Below are positions 28,001 through 34,485 of a stretch of 64,000 nt of DNA, in pieces. Position numbers and translations under genes: made by a program. How positions within the stretch are numbered: position 1 is the stretch's first letter; the number at the start of each line of letters is the position of its first letter. The notes under the pieces were generated by a model that worked only from the letters and a program-made list of their open reading frames with translations, had not been told where the DNA came from and did not search any database. The stretch comes from a virus. Location: the IMG/VR virus record IMGVR_UViG_3300023239_000006, positions 62,001 through 126,000 of that record, one strand, 5' to 3'.

Positions 28001-29799
28001 TGGCACCTACCGCAGAATCAATAATCGAAATAATATCTGTAGGCATTGGTGGAATTGTATTGCTAGATTATCAAGAATTTGTGGCAGATGGCGAAACTAG
28101 TTTATTCTTAACAGCAGCAAATTTTGCAGATACAAGTTCAGTATTTGTAACAATAAACGGTCAGCGAGAGGATATTGGATTTACCAATAGTTCTGCGCTA
28201 ACATCTACGACTAATAAAACATTAATCCAATTTGGAACAAATCCAGAGTTTAGAGATGTTGTTAAGATTATTTGTTTAGGATCGTCAACGGTTACTGATT
28301 CTTCAGGAGTTTCGCTAGTACAAGTTCACAAACAGTCATTTGAATTTGAAGGAAGTACTAGAAATTTTGACCTTGCAGAATTTGTTAATTTACCATCTGC
28401 ATCAGCTGCATCGTCGATGATAGTAGAAGTTAATGGAGTTGCGCTACGTGGACCAGATACTAGCTATTATGTCTACGACGGTATTACTAATAAGTTTGTG
28501 CTAGGCCTTGACCCGGTAGAGAGTGCTGGTGCAATTTTAACAAGCAATATTAAATTGTTTGTGAATAATGTAGAACGCACAGTTATCCGAGACTATGTGT
28601 ATGACGGCACTAATAAAATAATTACTATTACACCTGCAATTTTAAGTAATGGCAATACTATTAGAATTGAAAATAATCTACGATCTGAATACTATGTAGA
28701 AAATAACAACATTGTTATTGCTGCTGGAGTTGAACTTACATCAACTAATGAAACAGACAATGATATCATTGATGTTACTTGGTTTAGCGAATATCCAACT
28801 ATGAGTATTATATCAGATGAGTTCACTGGAGGAAAAGTAAATTATTTCCTACAACGAACTCCGTTGTCAATTAATTATGTATGGGTGTACAAGAACGGAA
28901 TACGATTAACTAAAGATATTGATTATTTCATCACGTTGCCAAGAGGATCTATCTACCTAACAGATAACAGTACTACTAATGATTTAATCAAAGTCGTAAT
29001 GTTTGGGACTGATATTTATAAATTGCCAAGTGCTTATGAAATACACAAAGATATGTTAAACATCTACCGTTTTACTAGATATTCAATTAATTCTGTAACA
29101 CTAGCTGTAGCATTAAACTATTATGATCAAACTATCACAGTTACCGACGCTACTGAATTAACAGCTCCTATAGCATCTAGAAATATTCCAGGTGTTGTTG
29201 AAATTAATGGCGAGCGCATAGAGTATACACGGAAAGCAGGTAACGTATTGTCTCAACTAAGGAGAGGTAGTCACGGAACATCAATTGGCAATTTATATGC
29301 TATTGGGACCCCGGTAGTTGATCAAGGATCTCGAGAAGTTATTCCGTATAACGAAAGTCAAATTAGAGAAGACTTTATTAGCGACGGAAATACTATCTTA
29401 ATTGGACCCCTAAACTATGTACCAGCTAAGTCTTCTAGAAATAACTGGGTACGTACTACAATTCCTACAACTTATGGACCATGCGACGAAATAGAAGTGT
29501 TTGTAGGCGGAAGACGATTACGTAAAGATCCGTTAGCTGTATATAATGAAATTAACGGTGCAAGTAGCCCAGGTGCAGACATTACATTAGAAGCAGAATT
29601 TTCAGTAGATGGATCTGCAGTAATTATACGACTTACTGAAGCCGTTTCTGCAGGAACTCGTATATCTATTATTAAACGAACAGGAAATTCATGGTATGAT
29701 CGAGGTGAAGATACCGCTACTAGCGGGATTACATTGCTAGAAAACGCAACTCCTATTGCTAATTTCATAGCTAAACGCACAACGAAATTGCCTGAATAA
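16012..29799 (+). CDS. 7: Giant gp7-like baseplate wedge protein, 4,595 residues
   Basis: A single 13.8-kb frame directly after gp6, where gp7 sits; T4 gp7 has only 1,032 residues. The N-terminal 150 residues resemble the wedge-initiator end (LPTVFRSDANDKFMSAVVD, INYREYYWEP). Later parts look like adhesive modules. At least five CBM5/12-like carbohydrate-binding motifs (W/Y-G...V..N...Y.....W) lie near residues 225, 1463, 1724, 2209, 2351 and 2473. Six FG-GAP-like beta-propeller blades (for example DEFGTSMTMSRDGGILVIGAP) lie between about 2170 and 2750. Two GTGTGATA-GY repeats lie near 3176 and 3536, and fibre-like beta domains fill 3600-4590. No frameshift is seen. Wedge role by position and N-terminus; host-surface binding by the modules is inferred. 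Confidence 0.75.
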   Translation: MADKKFPQSGLPIRKTVELLPTVFRSDANDKFMSAVVDPLVQPGTLQKLVGYVGRRYGNTYNGSDIYIDTDNTLRSRYQLEPGVVSRTNNTVDSFYDYLDFKNQLQFFGNTEERDDLITGQEHYSWNPPIDWDKFINYREYYWEPSGPPAIPVFGQSAKIISTYKVALGLNSFIFTPDSFTNNPTITLYRGQSYKFQIKAPKEGFAIRTNYDTGSLIFNPARPYSANEQAVYDGKLWKAKVAIASGASSSITLGSQDWEFIALVASGTALDYSIGVTNNGIENGTLTFKVPYDAPDVLFYQSLIDPNKFGRFLITDIEANTKINIDKDIIGKITYTSSNGITFSNGMVLEFRGQVTPLKYSLDSWLVEGVGTAITLTRFADLIVPVLTTDTPEVVFDNEGFDTQPFDDATTYPAQKDYITIKRDSKDTNPWSRYNRWFHRNVLEYSYTLRGEDFSATESQRAKRPIIEFKSNIQLFNHGSISKEVVDYIDDYTTDVFSKIEGSVGYNIDGENLFEGARILVTADTDILANNKIYEVNFITHNNKKRIHLAETTDSDSVAGAGVLVRRGKNNGGLMYYFNGSSWLASQAKTAVNQPPLFDVFDSNGISFSNTDTYPINSFNGNKLFAYKIGNSIADKELGFSLSYLNIDNVGDIQFDWNWEIDNFTYTLDQLELTKNISSGYFKINPDDVYLNGWTKTDNTYIQPIIDSQVITEVTNTIKLTTINWDNVTDNTNLIINFYVNQQQKQVTPITRERGVFTFANNFAVDDVVYVKIITDLSPDTGYYEMPVSLEKNPLNQALTTFTLGQAIDHVAGSVEFDTRYSGNIPGISNIRDLDDYQPFAKRFLKHSGIAPLAVSLLCDKTSNIIKSIQHARKSYTDFKNNFIARSTTIDYNDNLINFVDDIITDLTKTKNADSAFSNSDMIGSGAFIAINYTVEDTGITTFALSEKFTLTELSNRAVYVYINNQQLLNATEYEFNATFGFITILADLAENDEVEIREYISTAANYIPSTPTSMGLYKKYTPMKFVDDTYQEPREVIQGHDGSITASYGDFRDDLLLELEYRIYNNIKQEYNTAIFDNDLVVGGYYSNVLYTKSQLDGIVVQEFLKWVQNTNINYTINEYFDSENSFTYTYSNMTDPSGTQNLPGYWRGVYQWFFDTDRPHRCPWEMLGFSEQPVWWEAEYGSAPYTSGNLILWEDLEAGIIRKGTTAGTYDRYKRPGLTTYIPVDSDGNLLSPLDAGVSKNFTLINNRGSFVLGDVSPAEYAWRSSSEWPFAVTLAMCLMKPFEFITDSFDRSNTTTNILGQTINSKTGVFSTLKDIVISTASNELTSGLVKYVSSYIRSIGADISEVNTKLRNLDVNLSTRLSGFVDKAQQKYILDSKNPSATSSNIYIPAENYDIIFNVSSPIASVSYSGVILEKSEGGWVISGYDNIHPYFNYYPAVANQADPTISVGGVSETFTDWTTNKTYNNGQIVRRNNTFYRALRTHSSSTVFDTAQWKKLPQLPLVGAVEAQRRRTFNTLNLSRLSYGARLDTVQEVVNFLLGYEAYLKSVGFTFNRYDPANQVSQDWTTSCKEYMFWTRQNWAVGSLITLSPGAEKLDITIPVGVADNILDGFYSYQLLKADGKPLAPNFINVNRSFQNITVATTNTTEGIHYLTVYYVLKEHVAIFSDRTVFNDIIYDKSTGYRQDRLKTQGFRTVDWDGDYTSPGFLFDNVNITAWAPFNDYKLGDIVSYRSYNWTSLVNQLGSETFNNTSWTKLDSTPEKQLVANFDYKINQFEDYYNVDAEGTGESQRALARHAVGYQTREYLQTLAEDPVTQFQLYQGFVREKGTANAISKVFNKLSRSTGDSIVLNEEWAFRVGRVGGTDQLREIEFEFSKNKFKIDPQPFLLTANIDTAITDQYYRIAQSNFTVSPIDFTFNVTPVAYSNGLEKTAGYVKNDQIDFILKSRDDILDLDINSVVENDHIWITFDSYTWTVLRYNQAPQLNIIDVSLADGQVTITLSRRHSLIVDDIVGVKEIPNLTGFFKIVEVGDYTLVVEATSTTAPEFDASTLTTLYTLTTARTASYDTLDPEAAALLVNGAKLWVDNNGSDLWEVIRKNKQFVNKELTEYGITTPINAGTKVIYDDNLKQTISSIPGSGYVMSYIESHNGLTLKQIIAPLSGFESNVVGSFGSKMAISPDSRWLIVSSPLASGIKSNYQGGFSSASYIEDDIVLYAGSLWKANKDINTSDYSTIDLDSENWEQANSIPALSSGRAPGFTQQGMISIYEWSNQQWNIHSSFVSPRPQEYEFFGSEVAIGVSGTEYYMAVSAIGSLENRGRVYLFEYDGVEWTHKENSSYAGIYDPTGATSYPAGTIVWFNESLWQSLEDQLGDGSSITVDSQQWTQLDPVSTHTSLPSNISIDDDGSTLALINLTEEATIGILGNTQLAELIKVGDEFGTSMTMSRDGGILVIGAPNSDGQYFANYRGQWRADVEYAENDVVKSETQYYKLTDATSINDDPSGSGLPWINVGDSTTVSSGKVYIYQRSTLGTYDLKQTINAGSMVGLNDITTGNTEINAGDQFGFAIDVDYSGTTLVITSPRADLNLINQGSAYVFETAGLAALEFRLKQKLESFEQYADEWFGQSISISSGTERIAIGAKNTPFVNVTMFDTLDGTSFDQSLTRFIDAKGYAGAVYVFERKADSYFLTEKLEAELSPFESFGNSIDCTRSAIAVGSPRFVAPVLSGSAFTYPGQKIGTVRLFRKDETIESWEVLSTKQKIVDLAKIRSIGLYDNVKNTKIQDIDYVDHANLKILNSAEQELAFKTPFDPAVYTLGTDDQVVEPTQSWTTKHVGELWWDLSQAKWIDYQQGDIAYRVGNWNTLAAGASIDIYEWVESLLLPSEWSGVADTNEGIAEGISGQPLYPNDNVYSVKELFNSNTGLATSTLYYYWVKSKVTVPENMPSRRISAASVASYISSPAGTGTAFVALLDTDKILTYNFTSVISSDTALLNIEYRKTTDSLNAIHNEYQLLTEGVADSVPTKQLETKWIDSLIGINLTGDRVPDSTLSDKQKYGISFRPRQSMFVNNIAALKAAIQRVNTVLQQESFADIINFNNLNLIDQAPNAVLNRYDVAVDTYADLLLVGTAKTRQATLSVNIVDGLIDTIDIVSPGFGYKPTELVNQSIPGVYVGPTISITGTGTGATAACRIDGQGRVIAVVITSKGKKYSSASATVRQFSVLVNSDATSNNFWSIYAWDDVRKVFFRSISQSYDTTRYWSLSDWWKEGYTPTDRIVKEITNLSEYPAITHLEAGDLVRIKEYGAGGWAVFEELTNLQNTSINTFLDNHQLVGREKGTVELSSSLYDITSSGIGYDTAQTFDATYYDIGNSTELRNIFAAIKENIFIGDYAIEWNRLFFNSVRYAFAEQTYIDWAFKTSFLTATHNVGPLTQKLNYKNDNIESFQEYINEVKPYRTTVREYISRYDTIEAAPSAISDFDLPPTYSVEAGKIVPVNQYSIELQSYPWKWWTDTNGYSITAITTYKSGADYISAPAVLITGTGTGATAQAYISNGAVSGIKVTNPGTGYTSAPTVTLVGGNPASSEQAKAVAFIGDSKVRTFDLTMKFDRISKTGLFTTFSQSQTLVGTGNVSVFNLNYAPTRDKSKISVVKNGQVLLNNQYSISLFTSTTDTYSLLKGKISFTEIPARGDSIVVNYEKNDSLLDSVNRIQKYYAPTAGMKGNELTQLMTGIDFGGVQIQGTTFDVTGGWDALPWFTDNWDSVESSADYYVVCDGSTVNITLPFVPATGQEINIYIKRVGDQRSIRIDDPAFNNQVDSSTSSNPNAEMPTFIGDGVTATVDFVNQLTDFPYVETAAGDILIFRPVESDGSVSINDGNLLDTNLSGGTLASMSGAYSTATGITADEISIDGDKFISPDQVPATEENVPGQVLDSVSIKVFNNTSTGAAPLQSKTIIADGTTKLYTIDLNVLETTSVLVYVNKINQEDSYTIDFVSNQIEFIVAPTAESIIEIISVGIGGIVLLDYQEFVADGETSLFLTAANFADTSSVFVTINGQREDIGFTNSSALTSTTNKTLIQFGTNPEFRDVVKIICLGSSTVTDSSGVSLVQVHKQSFEFEGSTRNFDLAEFVNLPSASAASSMIVEVNGVALRGPDTSYYVYDGITNKFVLGLDPVESAGAILTSNIKLFVNNVERTVIRDYVYDGTNKIITITPAILSNGNTIRIENNLRSEYYVENNNIVIAAGVELTSTNETDNDIIDVTWFSEYPTMSIISDEFTGGKVNYFLQRTPLSINYVWVYKNGIRLTKDIDYFITLPRGSIYLTDNSTTNDLIKVVMFGTDIYKLPSAYEIHKDMLNIYRFTRYSINSVTLAVALNYYDQTITVTDATELTAPIASRNIPGVVEINGERIEYTRKAGNVLSQLRRGSHGTSIGNLYAIGTPVVDQGSREVIPYNESQIREDFISDGNTILIGPLNYVPAKSSRNNWVRTTIPTTYGPCDEIEVFVGGRRLRKDPLAVYNEINGASSPGADITLEAEFSVDGSAVIIRLTEAVSAGTRISIIKRTGNSWYDRGEDTATSGITLLENATPIANFIAKRTTKLPE

Positions 29800-29802
29800 A
29801 TA
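29795..29802 (+). promoter_or_regulatory. T4-type late promoter
   Basis: AATAAATA overlapping the gp7 stop codon, with a predicted start near 29809. That start falls on the ATG at 29808, which argues for the next in-frame ATG at 29829 as the translation start of the following gene. Confidence 0.7.
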
Positions 29803-29828
29803 CATATATGGAAACACAAGAGACTAAA

Positions 29829-30470
29829 ATGCCAGAAAATACAGATCAAAATACTAAACAAACTCGCCCTAATGAAACGGGAGGCTTTCACTTTGAAGGT
29901 CACATTAAAATATTTGACCCTGAAACTGGAGAAGTTTTTCAAGATAAGCGAAATGCTATTCATTATGAAAACATGTCAGTGGCTATGGTACAAAGTTTAT
30001 CAAACCAAGGGCAAGGAACAGTATATGAAATGTCATTTGGCACAGGCGGAACTACTGTAGATCCTACAGGACTTATTACATATCTGACACCTAATACTGT
30101 TGGAGTTAACTCTAGTCTTTATAATCAAACATATACAAAAGTAGTTGATCAAAATTCAACTAATAATGTTGATCCTATAAGAAATAAAATGGAAGTTCGC
30201 CATATTAGCGGTGCTACTTATAGCGATATCATTATTAGTTGTTTGTTAGACTATGGTGAGCCAATTGATCAAGAAGCATTTGATAACTCAATTAGTCTAA
30301 GCGGAAATTTTGTGTTTGACGAATTAGGACTTAAATCTTACAACCCAGACGGTATCGGAAAATTATTAACTCATGTAGTTTTTCATCCAGTACAAAAATC
30401 TTTAAACAGACTCTTACAAGTTGATTATACAATTCGTGTACAGAGCTTAACCGGCTTTACAGAGGTATAA
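29829..30470 (+). CDS. Virion structural protein between gp7 and fibres
   Basis: 213 residues of unknown function, placed between the wedge and the fibre genes. It begins with a polar leader, then FHFEGHIKIFDPETGEVF and RNAIHYENMSVAMVQSL, a pattern met in marine T4-like virion proteins. The second half looks beta-rich (SGATYSDIIISCLLDYGEP, LQVDYTIRVQSL). I choose ATG 29829, with AAGAG upstream, rather than ATG 29808, because the late promoter would start transcription at about 29809. A baseplate or fibre-connector role is likely from position; gp8 homology could not be seen. Confidence 0.6.
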   Translation: MPENTDQNTKQTRPNETGGFHFEGHIKIFDPETGEVFQDKRNAIHYENMSVAMVQSLSNQGQGTVYEMSFGTGGTTVDPTGLITYLTPNTVGVNSSLYNQTYTKVVDQNSTNNVDPIRNKMEVRHISGATYSDIIISCLLDYGEPIDQEAFDNSISLSGNFVFDELGLKSYNPDGIGKLLTHVVFHPVQKSLNRLLQVDYTIRVQSLTGFTEV

Positions 30471-30473
30471 TAA

Positions 30474-32621
30474 ATGCCATATACAGTTAAATTTACCGAC
30501 AGCGACAATAAAACACCATTAACGGTGTTTGACAATACTTCTAGCACAGACACTAGTTTAACATTTCCAGGCAGGAATGTTACCGGGTACGGGCAGATTA
30601 TTGCAGAAAATTTCCTACACGTATTAGAAAACTTTGCTAGTGCCGACCAACCAATTAATCCAACTGAAGGACAACTTTGGTATGATAGTGGTAACGGATT
30701 TTTACAATTATTTGACGGAACTAATTGGAAAGCAGCTAGTAACATTCAAAAGAGTCCAAATGAACCGAGCGTAGAAACTTCTAAAGTTGGAGAACTATGG
30801 GTCGATACTACTAATCAGCAGTTACGTATCTATACAGGAACGCGATGGATTTTAGTTGGACCAAGCGAAAGTTCGTTAGACGGTCTACGATACGGACCTT
30901 CTGTGGAATCTATTATTGACTCAGATAACGCAACTAGATCTGTATTAGCATTTTATATCGCTGACATTCCGGTAATTATTATTAGTAAAGATAGTTTCAC
31001 CCCAAAAGTTACTATCTCTGGATACCCGCTAATCAAGAGTGGTATTAATATTAATATACCTGCAACTAGTGAAGAAATTACAAGCTTCGAAGGTGGATTC
31101 CTACCTAAGTATTATGGGACCTCATTAATTGCTAACGCATTAAAAGTTGATTCAACTTACACTCCTACTGACACTTCAATTATTTCAGCTAGTAAATTTT
31201 TAAGATCAGATATTACTAATACTACTGATTTTGGAATTGTTGTTAAAAACAATTCGGGAGTAACACTTGGACTTGATGGAAACTTTAATATCTCAACTAG
31301 TGCCACTTCTGCTCGAATTTATAATTCAGCCGCAGGTAGTTCTGTAGATTTGCAAGTTAACCGAAACGGTATACCTACTACAATTTTGCGTGTGCTTGAT
31401 AATAAGATAGGCATCAACAAAGCAGTTCCTGAAGAAGCATTAGATGTTGATGGAAACATTACACTAAACGGAAATTTAATAGTAACAAACGCAACCGCTA
31501 GCACTAACTTTGGCAACGGCAGCATCCGCACACTAGGCGGATTAGCAGTTACTAAAAACGTATTAATTGGAGAAGGTCTAAACGTTACCGGGACTACTCA
31601 ACTTAATGACTTGCAACCTGCAACTACTGATACCTATGATAACGGAACATCACTAAAACGCTGGAACACTGTAAGAGCAAAAACCGTTATTGCAGACACT
31701 ATCCGAGGTGTATTAGACGGCAACATTAGTGGAGATGCAAACAGAGCTATTAGTTTAAAAAATGTAACTACCTTTCAGTTAACTGGAGACGTAGTATCTC
31801 CGGCTATCCAGTTCGATGGACAAGTTGGCAGTTATACTAAAACATTTGCTACTTCACTAACTGCAAATATTATTTCAGCAAAAAGTAATCCTTTTCCTAA
31901 CGTATCTAAGAAAACAGATTTTATATTAACCTACAGAGAATCTGAAGCAGCTAGTGTATCAAGTGGATTATTAAAACAAACTAGAGATACGTTTGTAGGC
32001 GATTTAGGTATACCAATTGGTGCTATCCTTCCGTATGCAGGAGGGTCTGTACCTTATGGATTCTTATTTTGTGATGGCAGCGAAATTGAACGCATTAAAT
32101 ATCCTGAACTATTTGACATTATTTCTACAACATACAATGGTACAGCAGCTCTCAGTGGCGTAAATACATATAGATTGCCAGACTTACGAGGACGATTTCC
32201 GTTAGGTAGAGACAATATGGATAATGCTGGTACAGTTCCTAACAGTATCGGCGGGTATGTTGACGCAGGCGGTGGAACCGCTAGTCGGGTTCCAGACACT
32301 AAAGCACAGCAGTTAGGTGCCGATGCTGGTGCAAGTTCAGTGACATTATCCTTAGGAAATCTTCCAGATCACGAACACAGTTTACAAAATGCAGGCACAC
32401 AGTATTCTGCAATCCGAGTTGATACCGCAATTAATCCACCTGCAACAACTGGGTTTGGCCCAACAGCACCTGGACAAGCACAGTTCCTAAATACTTCTGG
32501 ACCTATTAAGAAGCCAAGTTCCGATTTTACATTTAGTACAGCAGTTGGTATAATGAATCCGTATCAAACATTAAATTACATTATTAGATCAGGTCCTCCT
32601 GCATTTACTACGGCGGTATAA
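30474..32621 (+). CDS. Tail fibre protein with Tail Collar domain
   Basis: 715 residues. The N-terminal 90 residues are the attachment module shared by four proteins in this region (GYGQIIAENFLHVLENFA, PTEGQLWYDS). A repeated beta-shaft follows. The C-terminus (about 505-715) is a phage Tail Collar domain: IGAILPYAGGSVPYGFLFCD, TYRLPDLRGRFPLGRD and LPDHEHSL, ending in a tip with MNPYQTLNYIIR. Collar domains form the receptor-contacting tip in T4 gp12-type fibres. AGAGG lies 12 nt before the start. A short-tail-fibre role is likely; trimer assembly by a chaperone is probable. Confidence 0.8.
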   Translation: MPYTVKFTDSDNKTPLTVFDNTSSTDTSLTFPGRNVTGYGQIIAENFLHVLENFASADQPINPTEGQLWYDSGNGFLQLFDGTNWKAASNIQKSPNEPSVETSKVGELWVDTTNQQLRIYTGTRWILVGPSESSLDGLRYGPSVESIIDSDNATRSVLAFYIADIPVIIISKDSFTPKVTISGYPLIKSGININIPATSEEITSFEGGFLPKYYGTSLIANALKVDSTYTPTDTSIISASKFLRSDITNTTDFGIVVKNNSGVTLGLDGNFNISTSATSARIYNSAAGSSVDLQVNRNGIPTTILRVLDNKIGINKAVPEEALDVDGNITLNGNLIVTNATASTNFGNGSIRTLGGLAVTKNVLIGEGLNVTGTTQLNDLQPATTDTYDNGTSLKRWNTVRAKTVIADTIRGVLDGNISGDANRAISLKNVTTFQLTGDVVSPAIQFDGQVGSYTKTFATSLTANIISAKSNPFPNVSKKTDFILTYRESEAASVSSGLLKQTRDTFVGDLGIPIGAILPYAGGSVPYGFLFCDGSEIERIKYPELFDIISTTYNGTAALSGVNTYRLPDLRGRFPLGRDNMDNAGTVPNSIGGYVDAGGGTASRVPDTKAQQLGADAGASSVTLSLGNLPDHEHSLQNAGTQYSAIRVDTAINPPATTGFGPTAPGQAQFLNTSGPIKKPSSDFTFSTAVGIMNPYQTLNYIIRSGPPAFTTAV

Positions 32622-32634
32622 TTAGGTAGAAAAT

Positions 32635-34464
32635 ATGGCATATCAAGTTAACAAAACAGACGGCACTATTGTTGCTACAGTAGCAGATGGACAAATAGAT
32701 ACTCTATCAACAGATATAACTCTTATCGGTAAAAACTATAGCGGATTTGGAGAAGCTCTTAACGAAAACTTTATTAAACTTCTCGAACATTTTTCAAGTA
32801 CTGCTAGTCCGGTGCACCCTATTACCGGGCAACTGTGGTTTGATACGGCAGAAAATAAATTAAAAGTTTATAATGGTACTACATTTATACCAGTTAGTTC
32901 TGCTACAATTGCAAGCACACAACCCGGTACATTAGGAATTGGCGATCTTTGGTTTAGTAGTACAGATGCTCAATTATATTTCTTTGATGGAACGACACCA
33001 ATTTTATTAGGACCGGCTTATTCTGCTAGTCAATCGTTGAGTGGATTAAAAGTTGATAGTATTTTAGACACGTTAAACCAAACTCGTGTTATCACAAGTT
33101 TATATAATAACGGAATTTTATTAGGCATATTTGCTAAAGATGCATTTACTCCAAAAAATGCAATTATTGGATTTAGTGGAAACATCAGTCCAGGATTTAA
33201 TGCTGGCAGCTTATCGGGATTAAAGTTTAATGTTACTGCAACTAATTCAGATAGTTTAGGTGGCGTGCCGTCTACTACCTATGTAAGAACAGATACTAAC
33301 AATCAATTAAACGGTTCTCTAACTATTCAAGACGATCTTGGAGTTGTTATTGGATTGGCTAACGAGCTTATTTTACAAGTATCCAACGGAAACGTATTAA
33401 TCGCAAATTCTTCATCAAACAAAAATATAACATTTCAAGTTAATAAAGATGATACAACTTCAGATGCAGCCATAGTAATATCATCATCGACTAGGGTTAT
33501 TAACTTATATGAAGGCGCTACTGATAGTCAAGTCAATGTTGGCGGAAATTTAACAATTGCTGGAAACTTTACAGTTGAAGGAACAACAACTACAGTTAAC
33601 TCTACAACATTAATAGTTGATGATAAAAATATTGAATTAGCAGCATCTAACAGTCCATCTAACGCTAATGCTGACGGAGGTGGAATCACACTAAAAGGTA
33701 CTACTGATCACACCTTAACTTGGACTGATGCATCTCGTGCATGGAACAGTTCCGAACACATAAATTTAGTTACATCAGATTCAGTTCCCGCTCCGGAATA
33801 CAAAATTAATGGTGTAACAGTACTTAATACTGATACAGTTTTTGTAACAAACTTTCCTAACGTTAATCAGCTTGGTACGCAATTATCAATTACTGTTGGA
33901 CCGTATCCGTTAGGAGTTGCTGACCCGCAACTGCTGTTAGAAAATAATAGGATATCAACAGTACCTTCTGATCTTAATCTTGAGTTAGCACCAGACGGCG
34001 TAGGTAATGTTGCGTTAATTGGTGATCCTAGAATTATTGGTCTAGCTGATCCTGTTGATCAGCAAGACGCTGCTACAAAAGAATATGTTGATAATACTAT
34101 AGAACTACGAAACTTATTGTTCAGCATGGACTTATCAGACGGTAAGCCAAATAGTTACATTATTACCAACATTTTAAATAATCTTGCCCCGACTGCCTAT
34201 TACAGAGTAGGAACAATTGCAAGAATTTTATGTACTACGCTAACTAACAACACTGTGTCATTAGATTTAAATACATTGTTAGCAGCAGGTAAATCGACAG
34301 CAACTTTTAATACCCCGACAGGAACTGCACCGGCAGTAACAAATTATTCAATCGGTACGGCTACGGTACCATCGCCGTCGATCACTACAACAAGAATTAT
34401 TAAACAATTTTATTTGGGAGTAGGCGGTTGGGTATGGGTATCCGACACGATCCTTCCACCGTAA
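32635..34464 (+). CDS. Fibre-like protein, second paralogue
   Basis: 609 residues sharing the N-terminal module of its neighbours (GKNYSGFGEALNENFIKLLEHF, PITGQLWFDTAENKLKVYNG). The shaft is Ser/Thr/Asn-rich, with ITIAGNFTVEGTTTTVNSTT-like fibre repeats near 300 and the phage-fibre motif DQQDAATKEYVDN near 485. The C-terminal about 120 residues are unlike those of the paralogues, so it probably presents a different tip. Structural and host-range role by homology within the cluster. Confidence 0.7.
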   Translation: MAYQVNKTDGTIVATVADGQIDTLSTDITLIGKNYSGFGEALNENFIKLLEHFSSTASPVHPITGQLWFDTAENKLKVYNGTTFIPVSSATIASTQPGTLGIGDLWFSSTDAQLYFFDGTTPILLGPAYSASQSLSGLKVDSILDTLNQTRVITSLYNNGILLGIFAKDAFTPKNAIIGFSGNISPGFNAGSLSGLKFNVTATNSDSLGGVPSTTYVRTDTNNQLNGSLTIQDDLGVVIGLANELILQVSNGNVLIANSSSNKNITFQVNKDDTTSDAAIVISSSTRVINLYEGATDSQVNVGGNLTIAGNFTVEGTTTTVNSTTLIVDDKNIELAASNSPSNANADGGGITLKGTTDHTLTWTDASRAWNSSEHINLVTSDSVPAPEYKINGVTVLNTDTVFVTNFPNVNQLGTQLSITVGPYPLGVADPQLLLENNRISTVPSDLNLELAPDGVGNVALIGDPRIIGLADPVDQQDAATKEYVDNTIELRNLLFSMDLSDGKPNSYIITNILNNLAPTAYYRVGTIARILCTTLTNNTVSLDLNTLLAAGKSTATFNTPTGTAPAVTNYSIGTATVPSPSITTTRIIKQFYLGVGGWVWVSDTILPP

Positions 34465-34485
34465 TGAGAACCAGGAGCGCCTTAG

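Noticed and set aside
29808-29828. ATG 29808 as start of the structural protein
   Set aside because: The late promoter places the transcript start on this codon; ATG 29829 has a ribosome-binding site.
29472-29963. 163-codon minus-strand frame at the gp7 end
   Set aside because: Antisense to gp7 and the following gene; no family features.
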